The translations under genes and the position numbers were made by a program. A model generated the notes under the pieces. The model searched no databases, was not told the DNA's origin, and saw only the letters and a program-made list of their open reading frames with translations. Of a stretch of DNA of 5,382 nt, positions 1 through 5,382 are shown in pieces (position 1 is the stretch's first letter; the number at the start of each line of letters is the position of its first letter). The DNA is from Hyphomicrobiales bacterium (GTDB taxonomy: Bacteria; Pseudomonadota; Alphaproteobacteria; Rhizobiales; Aestuariivirgaceae), in assembly GCA_023266715.1 (NCBI GenBank), contig JAHFPK010000204.1, positions 1 to 5,382 of the forward strand, in the 5' to 3' direction.

Positions 1-2
1 TA

Positions 3-1646
3 TCCGGCTTTGCATCGCCAAAGGACTTCGAAATAAAACTGCGCCAGACTTTTGAACTGGTGCAGGGTCATTATTCCGCGCTCTTTGAAAGCGCCGGCGA
101 ACTCGGCACCGATACCGGCAGTCTGGTTTTCACCGGCGGTGAGGATGATCCCGAAACTCTTGAAACGCTGGAACGCATGGGGTTCAAACGAGCGAGCGAA
201 ATTTCTGCAACGATCCGCGGCTGGCATTTTGGCCGCTACTCAGCAACTCGCAGCGGCAAATCCAAGGAACTGCTCACCGAATTGATGCCGCAACTTCTTT
301 CTGCCTTGGCGCGGAGCGGCGAAGGCGATTTGGCCTTTCTGGCCTTTGACAAGTTCATCGCCGGGCTTCCCGCCGGAGTTCAGCTTTTTTCCATGCTGAA
401 GGCCAATCCCAACCTGCTTGATCTCATCGCAACCATATTGGGAACGGCCCCACGCCTGGCCGAACAGTTGAGCGCCCGCCCGCGGGTTTTAGACGCGGTT
501 CTGGACCCGGGCTTCTTTGATGCCTTGCCGCGTGCCAGTGACGTGCAGGCCATGATCGAGTCCGTCATTCCTGAAAGCACATGGCTTGATGAAGTGGTGG
601 ACCGCGTACGCATCATCGGCCGGGAACAGATGTTCCGCGTGGGCGTGCGCGTGCTGTCGGAAACCGTAAGCGCGGTGGAGGCGGGCGCTTCTTTTTCAAC
701 CATTGCCGAATTGCTCCTGCAGCGGCTGCACGCCGCCGCCCAGCAGGAGATGCAGGCAAGGCACGGCGAGGTGGCTGGTGGCCGCAGTTGCGTAATTGCC
801 ATGGGAAAGATGGGTGGACGGGAAATGACCGCGTCGTCCGATCTCGATCTCATGCTGATCTATGACAGCGATGCGGCAGCGGAAAACTCGAATGGTGTAA
901 AGCCGCTCAGCGTGAACCAGTATTTCACCCGCCTGACCCAGAGACTGATCAACTCCATCACCGCACCCACCGGCGAGGGCGTGCTGTTCGACGTGGACAT
1001 GCGCTTGCGGCCATCGGGCAGCAAGGGACCCGTTGCAACAAGTCTTGGTAGCTTCCGCGAGTACCAGCAGAAATCCGCCTGGACCTGGGAGAAACTTGCG
1101 CTCACCCGCGCCCGTGTAGTCAGCGGCGATGTCACGCTCGCTGCCACCGTTTCAAACGCCATTGCTACGAGCCTGTGCGCGAAGCGCGATGCGGCTGTCA
1201 CCCGCAAGGACGTTCTCGACATGCGCCGACTGATGGTGAAAGAACAGGGTTCGACTGGGCTCTGGGATATCAAGCGCGCCCGCGGCGGGTTGGTTGAGGT
1301 GGAGTTTATCGCTCAATTCCTGCAGCTCGTTCATGCCGCACGCAACCCCGCGATCCTCGATACCAACACTCACGCGGCCCTCGGCAAGCTTGCCTCCGCC
1401 GGAATTATAGGCGTCCGTGTGGCGGGCGATCTCAAGGACGCCTGCCTGCTTTACCACCGGATTATCCAGGTTTTGCGGCTCTGCCTTAACGCGGCCTATG
1501 ACCCGGCACAATCCCCGGCCGGACTGAACCAACTGGTGGCCCGCGCTGCTAGCGTTCCTGATATCAGATCAGCCGATTCCTTGGTGACTGACACACAACA
1601 GCGAGTTGCGTCCATTTTTGACGAGATTATTGGCCCCGTGAGTTAA
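3..1646 (+). CDS. glnE: Glutamine synthetase adenylyltransferase / adenylyl-removing enzyme, C-terminal part (5' end outside window)
   Basis: GlnE controls glutamine synthetase by adding AMP to it (C-terminal domain) and removing it (N-terminal domain) under PII control; it is a cytosolic nitrogen-regulation enzyme. The frame is open from base 3 with no stop, and the residues before the GTG at 60 (GFASPKDFEIKL) read like GlnE, so that GTG is internal and the gene enters from the left. The visible 547 residues are a little over half of the roughly 950-1000 usual for the family. The C-terminal nucleotidyltransferase domain is intact: GKMGGRE at 804-824, SSDLDL at 834-851 with the two metal-binding Asp codons at 840 and 846, and DVDMRLRPSG at 990-1019. 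The conserved helical block follows (DIKRARGGLVEVEF, 1266-1307). These motifs match the adenylylating half, while most of the deadenylylating half is off-window. No frameshift is visible. It ends in TAA, 73 bases before the next gene. Family assignment is very secure. Confidence 0.96.
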   Translation, partial: SGFASPKDFEIKLRQTFELVQGHYSALFESAGELGTDTGSLVFTGGEDDPETLETLERMGFKRASEISATIRGWHFGRYSATRSGKSKELLTELMPQLLSALARSGEGDLAFLAFDKFIAGLPAGVQLFSMLKANPNLLDLIATILGTAPRLAEQLSARPRVLDAVLDPGFFDALPRASDVQAMIESVIPESTWLDEVVDRVRIIGREQMFRVGVRVLSETVSAVEAGASFSTIAELLLQRLHAAAQQEMQARHGEVAGGRSCVIAMGKMGGREMTASSDLDLMLIYDSDAAAENSNGVKPLSVNQYFTRLTQRLINSITAPTGEGVLFDVDMRLRPSGSKGPVATSLGSFREYQQKSAWTWEKLALTRARVVSGDVTLAATVSNAIATSLCAKRDAAVTRKDVLDMRRLMVKEQGSTGLWDIKRARGGLVEVEFIAQFLQLVHAARNPAILDTNTHAALGKLASAGIIGVRVAGDLKDACLLYHRIIQVLRLCLNAAYDPAQSPAGLNQLVARAASVPDIRSADSLVTDTQQRVASIFDEIIGPVS

Positions 1647-1653
1647 CCGCGAC

Positions 1654-1667
1654 GGATTCCGGATTCC
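1654..1667. repeat. Tandem 7-bp direct repeat, GGATTCC x2
   Basis: Two perfect adjacent copies of GGATTCC lie at 1654-1660 and 1661-1667, eight bases after the glnE stop codon. Their junction forms the palindrome TCCGGA. Adjacent short repeats upstream of a regulated operon can be a protein binding site, but chance is a real alternative at this length. Confidence 0.4.
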
Positions 1668-1683
1668 CCGGCGTCTTAGGTTT

Positions 1684-1699
1684 GGGAAGCTGATTTCCC
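1684..1699. repeat. Imperfect inverted repeat GGGAA-N6-TTCCC
   Basis: GGGAA at 1684-1688 pairs with TTCCC at 1695-1699 across a six-base loop. The flanking TTT (1681-1683) and AAA (1701-1703) can extend the stem if G1700 is bulged out. The sequence after it is not T-rich, so it is a weak terminator candidate; an operator or a hairpin just upstream of the ribosome binding site is equally possible. Confidence 0.35.
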
Positions 1700-1709
1700 G
1701 AAATCCAAT

Positions 1710-1715
1710 GGAGGT
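1710..1715 (+). promoter_or_regulatory. Shine-Dalgarno that sets the EF-hand gene start at 1720
   Basis: GGAGGT at 1710-1715 is a near-perfect ribosome binding site; its GGAGG core ends five bases before the ATG at 1720. It overlaps the in-frame ATG at 1708, which itself has no such site in front of it. The real start is therefore 1720, not 1708. Confidence 0.85.
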
Positions 1716-1719
1716 AACA

Positions 1720-2172
1720 ATGTCCAAGAAAATTCTGTATGCGGCTTTTGTAACGACCGGCCTGGTGGCTGTGGCAGGCCTTGCCATTGCCGGCGAGCCC
1801 TATTTGCCCAAGGCCCAAAAAACCTTTGACCGCCTTGACCTTAACAAGGATGGCAAAATCAGCCTTGCCGAATTCACGCCCGTTGCCGAGAAGGGATTTT
1901 TGGGCATTGATGTAAACAAGGATGAGGCTGTGAGTACCGCCGAAATTGATGCATCTCTCCAGGCCGCCTTGGAGCGCCGTCGTAACCGCATTCTGGCGAA
2001 TCTGGACGCGGATAAGAATGGCAGCATCACCCGGGCGGAACTTGACACCTATGTTGAGGCCATGGTGACGGGGGCGGACACGGACAGTGATGGTGGTGTA
2101 TCATTTGCTGAAGCCCGTATTTTCAAAATCGCAAAATGGCGTAAAGCATTGCAGCCGGCATCGGCCAACTGA
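1720..2172 (+). CDS. Exported protein with four EF-hand calcium-binding loops
   Basis: A 150-residue secreted protein likely to bind calcium in the periplasm. Residues 1-24 are a signal peptide: basic MSKK, a hydrophobic core, and an AIA cleavage site at 22-24. Four 12-residue EF-hand loops follow: D40-E51 (DLNKDGKISLAE), D64-E75 (DVNKDEAVSTAE), D96-E107 (DADKNGSITRAE) and D120-E131 (DTDSDGGVSFAE). Loops 1, 3 and 4 carry Asp/Asn at positions 1, 3 and 5, Gly at 6 and Glu at 12. Loop 2 has Glu instead of Gly at position 6 and may bind weakly. The loops pair as 1+2 and 3+4, as in calmodulin-like folds. The start at 1720 is chosen for its strong ribosome binding site; an in-frame ATG at 1708 lies inside that site. 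Its stop is 33 bases before the CTG proposed as the sigma gene start, so it probably heads the same operon. The EF-hand call is firm; a signalling role is inferred from the neighbours. Confidence 0.9.
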   Translation: MSKKILYAAFVTTGLVAVAGLAIAGEPYLPKAQKTFDRLDLNKDGKISLAEFTPVAEKGFLGIDVNKDEAVSTAEIDASLQAALERRRNRILANLDADKNGSITRAELDTYVEAMVTGADTDSDGGVSFAEARIFKIAKWRKALQPASAN

Positions 2173-2195
2173 TGAAGACACGAAACGAATGGAGT

Positions 2196-2201
2196 AGGTG
2201 A
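2196..2201 (+). promoter_or_regulatory. Shine-Dalgarno AGGTGA in front of a CTG codon (sigma factor gene)
   Basis: AGGTGA at 2196-2201, preceded by GGAG at 2191-2194, is the only good ribosome binding site near the 5' end of the sigma gene. It sits four bases before CTG 2206, which is in the sigma frame. The TTG at 2251 has no comparable site. This points to a CTG start, or to an ATG altered by one base (C2206A would make one). Confidence 0.5.
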
Positions 2202-2250
2202 AATACTGGAGTCCAGTTCAGCGGAGCTGCAGACGGCGAGCGATGCCAAT

Positions 2251-2799
2251 TTGCTCTTGGCTTCCGCTCGCCGTGATGCCGCTGCCTTCGCTGAACTTGT
2301 TTCACGCTACTACAAGCCGGTTTATCGCATGGTTTGGCGCATGATGAACGGCAATGCAGAAACCGAAGACGTAGCCCAGGAAGCTTTCGTTAAGCTCTGG
2401 CAGAATCCGGCGCAAATACGCGAAGCAAAGGCGCTCAAAGGCTGGCTCATGCGGGTTGCTTCAAACCTGGCGATCGACCGCCTGCGCAGCGCGCCGCACA
2501 CTGATATAAACGCCATTGAAGAGGTGGCAGACCCCAATCAGCGCACCGATGCCGATCTTGATGTGCGGGCCGCGACAGGCCGGATTGATCATGCAATTGC
2601 GCGCCTTCCCGAGCGGCAGAAATTGGCCCTGACACTGGTTTACTTTGAGGGCATGAGCAATATTTCGGCGGCCTCGGTGATGGAAATCTCCGTTGACGCC
2701 ATTGAATCTCTTCTGACGCGTGGCCGGCGCACGCTGAGGGAAAGCCTCGCCGAGGACTGGCGCGGGCTATTGGATGAGTTGAGTTCTAAGGTCGGATGA
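2251..2799 (+). CDS. ECF-family RNA polymerase sigma factor (sigma-70 family, RpoE/CnrH-like)
   Basis: This group IV (extracytoplasmic function) sigma factor directs RNA polymerase to a small regulon, normally including its own operon. Counting from TTG 2251 it has 182 residues. Region 2 spans about 12-80, with DVAQEAFVKLW at 40-50 and the GWLMRVASNLAIDRLRS helix (promoter -10 recognition and melting) at 64-80. A linker at about 81-110 leads to region 4 at about 113-166, beginning IARLPERQKLALTLVYFEGM and ending in the -35-binding helix-turn-helix at about 136-160. Neither regions 1 and 3 nor a C-terminal extension is present, as is normal for ECFs. The start is uncertain: the open frame has no ATG or GTG before region 2. 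TTG 2251 is the first conventional codon but lacks a ribosome binding site, while CTG 2206 has one and would add 15 residues (start, then ESSSAELQTASDAN). The stop is nine bases before the anti-sigma gene. The family call is very secure; the promoter target and ECF subgroup are not determined. Confidence 0.93.
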   Translation: MLLASARRDAAAFAELVSRYYKPVYRMVWRMMNGNAETEDVAQEAFVKLWQNPAQIREAKALKGWLMRVASNLAIDRLRSAPHTDINAIEEVADPNQRTDADLDVRAATGRIDHAIARLPERQKLALTLVYFEGMSNISAASVMEISVDAIESLLTRGRRTLRESLAEDWRGLLDELSSKVG

Positions 2800-2808
2800 A
2801 GGTGTAAC

Positions 2809-3162
2809 ATGGAAAAATTTGACAGCAACCAGATGGACGCAGCGCTTGATAAGCTGCTGAAGCATGCCACCGATCCTGCCATTCCAGAAGGTGCCGAGGC
2901 ACGCCTCATGGCGGCCATTCGGGGGATGGAACAGCAGCCAAATGTTGTGAAGTTTCAGCCGCGTCCGAAATTTCATCGCTGGGCGGTTGGCATCCCATTG
3001 GCGGCATCCCTGGCGCTTGGAATTTATCTCGGCTCCAAGGATACGTTCGATGCCTATTTTCCAGACAGCATCATTGGCGGGACGACGGCAGATCTGTCCG
3101 ATTCGGCGCCCTCAACTGGTCTTGATGATGCCGAAAGCTACGCGGAAGGTGATTTAACATGA
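2809..3162 (+). CDS. Small single-pass membrane protein, probable anti-sigma factor
   Basis: A 117-residue protein placed as the anti-sigma factor of the preceding ECF gene. Residues 1-57 should be cytoplasmic and hold a helical segment (DAALDKLLKHATDPAIP, then EARLMAAIRG) like the short sigma-binding region of CnrY-type and other rhizobial anti-sigma factors. One transmembrane helix spans about 58-75 (WAVGIPLAASLALGIYLG), preceded by Lys/Arg residues, giving an N-in, C-out topology. The tail of about 42 residues is rich in Asp, Ser and Glu and would be periplasmic. The protein has no cysteine, so it is not a zinc-binding (HxxxCxxC, ZAS-type) redox anti-sigma factor. GAAGGTG at 2798-2804 is a good ribosome binding site overlapping the sigma stop region. 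The stop overlaps the next start as ATGA (3159-3162), implying translational coupling. The function rests mainly on position and topology; sequence conservation in such proteins is low. Confidence 0.75.
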   Translation: MEKFDSNQMDAALDKLLKHATDPAIPEGAEARLMAAIRGMEQQPNVVKFQPRPKFHRWAVGIPLAASLALGIYLGSKDTFDAYFPDSIIGGTTADLSDSAPSTGLDDAESYAEGDLT

Positions 3163-3668
3163 GCGACGACGGCACAGTTTCAAAGTCCCGCTATTGGCCC
3201 GCCCGGGGATCGCGCTGGTGGTCGGCCCTATTGATTGGTTCTCTTGCCATCAATCTTTTCATTGGCGGTGCCGTTGCGACCCGCATCATCCGGCATGATG
3301 GACCTGAGCGCTTCATTGGGGCCAGCTACACGCAACTCATTCCGCGCCGTTTCTTTGCCGAACTTCCCGGTGAAAGACGGCGCGTTCTTCTCGATATTCT
3401 TAAGCAATACCGCAAGGATTTTCGCGCCGATCGGGAAGGCTCCGAGGCCGCAGCGGCTAAACTTGCAGATGCCCTTTTGATCAAGCCCTATGACGTGGAA
3501 AAGGTCAAACTCGTGGTCAATGAATTTGCTGGCCAGACGGGAAAACTGGCAGCACGGGGAGGCGATGCGGCACTTGACATCATCGCCCTGCTTTCCCCTG
3601 ACGAACGCAAAATATTGGCGGAAACTATCCGGGACCGTGCAAGCTGGGGCAAGGACAAGAAAAAATAG
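3159..3668 (+). CDS. Membrane-anchored periplasmic sensor-like protein (CnrX / Metal_resist, heavy-metal sensor type)
   Basis: A 169-residue protein with a short basic cytoplasmic end (1-19), one membrane helix at about 20-44 (WWSALLIGSLAINLFIGG), and a helical, charged periplasmic domain at 45-169. The membrane segment style, the P-ExRR helix start (P70-G-E-R-R-R) and the later LSPDERKILAE segment (145-155) are typical of the CnrX/Metal_resist family related to CpxP and Spy. In the CnrYXH system of Cupriavidus, CnrX binds Ni or Co and makes anti-sigma CnrY release sigma CnrH; the gene order here supports the same job. However, only one histidine (H46), no cysteine and no internal methionine are present, so the known CnrX metal ligands cannot all be reproduced. 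The signal may be something other than Ni/Co, such as calcium, misfolded protein or envelope stress. The start overlaps the anti-sigma stop (ATGA), with GAAGGTGA at 3145-3152 as ribosome binding site. The TAG stop lies one base from the stop of the convergent kinase gene. Confidence 0.75.
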   Translation: MSDDGTVSKSRYWPARGSRWWSALLIGSLAINLFIGGAVATRIIRHDGPERFIGASYTQLIPRRFFAELPGERRRVLLDILKQYRKDFRADREGSEAAAAKLADALLIKPYDVEKVKLVVNEFAGQTGKLAARGGDAALDIIALLSPDERKILAETIRDRASWGKDKKK

Positions 3669-3669
3669 C

Positions 3670-5382
3670 CTACGCGGCCTTGGAATTTTCAGCCGTTGGC
3701 GTGGTGCGAAGATCAACCGTTACCGTTGTTCCAGCGCCAACGGCGCTGACGATGGTGAGCGAGCCATTGTGCAGGTCCACCAGCGATTTTGAGATCGCCA
3801 GCCCGAGGCCGGAGCCGCCCTTGCTCTTGGTAAACTGATTTTCCACCTGCTCGAACGGACGCCCCAGTTTTTCGATATCATTGGTTGGAATTCCAATGCC
3901 CGTATCGCTGATTGTGACCCGCGCTCCGTCTTGGGTTTTGGTGATTGAAACCTTCACCTGGCCGCCCTCCGGTGTGAACTTTACGGCATTCGACAGCAGG
4001 TTTATGAAAACCTGCTTCATGGCACGCCGGTCGGCAATGATGTTGCAGGTCTTGGGCAGGTTGAGGTCAATATCAACCTTTCCTTCCGCCGCGCGGGGAC
4101 CGACAAAGCGCATGATGTCCTCAATGATCGACGGCAGCGAAAGCGTCGTGAGCTCAAGCTCCATTCGGCCCGCCTCGATCTTTGACATGTCGAGAATGTC
4201 ATTGATCACGTCAAGGAGGAATTGCCCGCTCTTATGGATGTCGTGGGAATATTCCGTGTATTTGTTGGAGCCTAGGGGGCCAAACATCTCTTCCTGCATG
4301 ACCTCGCTGAATCCGATAATTGCATTCAACGGGGTTCTCAGTTCGTGACTCATATTGGCGAGAAACTCCGACTTGGACCGGTTCGCCGTTTCAGCACGGG
4401 TTTTCTCGCGCGCATATTTATCCGCAAGGTCGGCCAGACGCTGCGATTGCTGGTCGGCCAGAAGACGTTCCTTTTGCAAGTCACGCACAGTCATCATCAA
4501 AGTGCGCTCAGAAAGTAAAAGGCGTTCTTCCTGTTTCTTAAGGGCCGTGATGTCTGTTCCAACCGAAACAAAACCGCCATCCTTGGTGCGGCGCTCGTTG
4601 ATCTGCAGCCAGCGGCCATCGCCGAGTTGAACTTCCAGGGACTTCCCTTCGGAATTGTCACCGCCAGCCGTTGGCACATACTGGCGCACGATGGGTTCCT
4701 TCGCCGACTGCGTGACTACGGCATACGGCGTGCCCGGAACGCAGGATGAGGCGGGTAGGGAATGAAATTGCTGGTACTTCGAATTGCACAGCACCAAACG
4801 GTTTTCCGTATCCCAGAGCACAAAAGCCTCAGAAATATTCTCAATGGCATCCTTTAGGCGAAGTTCGGCATCCTGATTGAGCTTGTCGGTTTGCTTCTGG
4901 GCGGTGATATCAAACACAATGCCAATGAGATGGGGAGCTTCCGGCTTCTCCCCCGGTGCGAGCGCCGCCCGCGCCCGTAGCCAAACCCAATGGCCATCCT
5001 CGTGGCGCATCCTGAATTCACGGTTGAACACCGTGCGCTCCCCGAGCAGCAACTCCTCAATCATGAGTTCAATGTTTGCGTTCTCCGGATGGAGCCGTTC
5101 TGAAACTTCGCCGAAACTCAAGAGTTCCCCCGTCGGCAAAAGCCCCAGAATTTCGAACATAGATTTTGACCAGAAAATCGTGCCCTCTGCGAGGTTCCAA
5201 TCCCACATGCCACAGTTGCTGCGGTCAAGCGCCTTGTCCAGCCGCTCAGTGGCTATGGCCAGCGTCGCATCGGCTTCCGCCGCTTTTGCCGCCTGCCAAT
5301 GAAAGGCGCCGGCCAGCATCGTGAGAACCAGGAAGGTGGAAACAAAAAGAATGGAAAGGCGGGTAACTCCGTCCCGCCATGT
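3670..5382 (-). CDS. Membrane-bound PAS-PAS sensor histidine kinase (N-terminus outside window)
   Basis: A sensor kinase that autophosphorylates a histidine and passes the phosphate to a response regulator not present here. The frame stays open for 21 codons beyond the Met at 5319 to the window edge, and those codons encode a membrane helix (RLSILFVSTFLVLTMLAGAF), so the true start lies further right. Numbered from that Met: PAS/PAC 1 at about 26-142 (FxREFRMRHEDGHWVWLRAR, FDITAQK), PAS/PAC 2 at about 155-260 (AFVLWDTENRLVLCNSKY, VGTDITALKK), a coiled coil at about 261-315, HisKA with the phosphorylated H325 (SHELRTP; codon 4345-4347), and HATPase_c with N box N440/N444, G1 DTGIGIP at 472-478, an F-box-like segment (RPFEQ) and G2 GGSGLGLA at 501-508. 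All catalytic motifs are intact and there is no receiver domain. The segment FGPLG...Y...SGQFLLDVINDILDMSKIEAG resembles alphaproteobacterial DivJ/PleC/PdhS kinases, which act on DivK/PleD; partner identity is inference. Confidence 0.95.
   Translation of the reverse strand, partial: TWRDGVTRLSILFVSTFLVLTMLAGAFHWQAAKAAEADATLAIATERLDKALDRSNCGMWDWNLAEGTIFWSKSMFEILGLLPTGELLSFGEVSERLHPENANIELMIEELLLGERTVFNREFRMRHEDGHWVWLRARAALAPGEKPEAPHLIGIVFDITAQKQTDKLNQDAELRLKDAIENISEAFVLWDTENRLVLCNSKYQQFHSLPASSCVPGTPYAVVTQSAKEPIVRQYVPTAGGDNSEGKSLEVQLGDGRWLQINERRTKDGGFVSVGTDITALKKQEERLLLSERTLMMTVRDLQKERLLADQQSQRLADLADKYAREKTRAETANRSKSEFLANMSHELRTPLNAIIGFSEVMQEEMFGPLGSNKYTEYSHDIHKSGQFLLDVINDILDMSKIEAGRMELELTTLSLPSIIEDIMRFVGPRAAEGKVDIDLNLPKTCNIIADRRAMKQVFINLLSNAVKFTPEGGQVKVSITKTQDGARVTISDTGIGIPTNDIEKLGRPFEQVENQFTKSKGGSGLGLAISKSLVDLHNGSLTIVSAVGAGTTVTVDLRTTPTAENSKAA

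Larger units (their letters stand above)
1647..1719 (+). promoter_or_regulatory. Intergenic leader between glnE and the EF-hand operon
   Basis: This is the only gap before the four-gene operon, so it is the natural place for the operon promoter and any glnE terminator. It holds a tandem 7-bp repeat (1654-1667), an imperfect inverted repeat (1684-1699) and the Shine-Dalgarno of the next gene. I could not find a convincing sigma-70 or ECF-type promoter (GGAAC/CGT boxes at 16-17 bp spacing). No T-run follows either structure, so I see no typical intrinsic terminator. The regulatory role is inferred from position only. Confidence 0.35.

Noticed and set aside
60..62. GTG 60 as the start of glnE
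   Set aside because: The frame is open back to base 3 with GlnE-like residues, and the full enzyme needs roughly 400 more residues upstream, so this codon is internal.
380..1532. Long minus-strand open frames (380-853, 860-1273, 1152-1532) opposite glnE
   Set aside because: They are antisense shadows of a conserved gene in GC-rich DNA, with Arg/Ser-rich low-complexity translations and no recognisable domain.
1618..1646. TTGACG (1618-1623) with AGTTAA 17 bases later as a sigma-70 promoter for the operon
   Set aside because: The -35 match is good but the -10 match is poor and it overlaps the end of glnE; not enough to call.
1708..1719. ATG 1708 as the start of the EF-hand gene (adding MEVT)
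   Set aside because: This ATG lies inside the GGAGGT ribosome binding site that serves ATG 1720, and has no such site of its own.
2042..2070. Perfect TTGACA at 2042-2047 as a promoter inside the EF-hand gene driving the sigma factor
   Set aside because: No TATAAT-like hexamer occurs at 16-18 bp spacing, so the match is probably chance within the coding sequence.
3732..3748. CAGCGCC-AAC-GGCGCTG hairpin as a terminator for the sigma operon
   Set aside because: The 7-bp stem is perfect, but no T-run follows on either strand and it lies within the kinase coding sequence, so a codon-driven GC palindrome is as likely.
3881..5302. Plus-strand open frames (3881-4348, 4877-5302) opposite the kinase gene
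   Set aside because: They are shadows of the intact kinase reading frame; their translations show no domain and they have no credible ribosome binding site.
5317..5319. ATG at 5319 (minus strand) as the start of the histidine kinase
   Set aside because: Upstream codons stay open to the window edge and encode most of a transmembrane helix that this start would cut; the gene more likely begins outside the window.

Overview
The window looks like a chromosomal segment of an alphaproteobacterium, most likely of the Hyphomicrobiales (Rhizobiales) type. This rests on three things: the style of the GlnE protein, the small ECF sigma/anti-sigma/membrane-sensor cassette, and a PAS-PAS histidine kinase whose HisKA domain resembles the DivJ/PleC/PdhS group. 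GC content is moderately high by eye. I see no tRNA, rRNA, CRISPR array, insertion sequence or phage gene. Both ends of the window cut through genes.

Layout, left to right. (1) Positions 3-1646, plus strand: the C-terminal part (547 residues) of glnE, the glutamine synthetase adenylyltransferase/adenylyl-removing enzyme, entering from the left edge. (2) 1647-1719: a 73-base gap holding a tandem 7-bp repeat, an imperfect inverted repeat, and the strong Shine-Dalgarno of the next gene. (3) 1720-3668, plus strand: four tightly packed genes that read as one operon. They encode an exported protein with four EF-hand loops, an ECF sigma factor, a small single-pass membrane protein placed as its anti-sigma factor, and a membrane-anchored periplasmic protein of the CnrX/Metal_resist (heavy-metal sensor-like) type. 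(4) 3670 to the right edge, minus strand: a membrane-bound PAS-PAS-HisKA-HATPase_c sensor kinase, convergent with the operon. Its N-terminus lies outside the window, and its stop codon is one base from the stop codon of the sensor gene.

Inferred working model: the periplasmic helical protein and the single-pass anti-sigma factor hold the ECF sigma factor at the membrane and release it on an envelope signal, as CnrX/CnrY/CnrH do for nickel and cobalt. The exported EF-hand protein suggests calcium or envelope status as the signal. The CnrX-like protein has only one histidine, no cysteine and no internal methionine, so a classical Ni/Co site is unlikely.

The most notable oddities are the sigma gene, which has no ATG or GTG start in its open frame but has a good Shine-Dalgarno in front of a CTG; the ligand-poor sensor; the EF-hand gene leading the cassette; and the one-base convergent junction.
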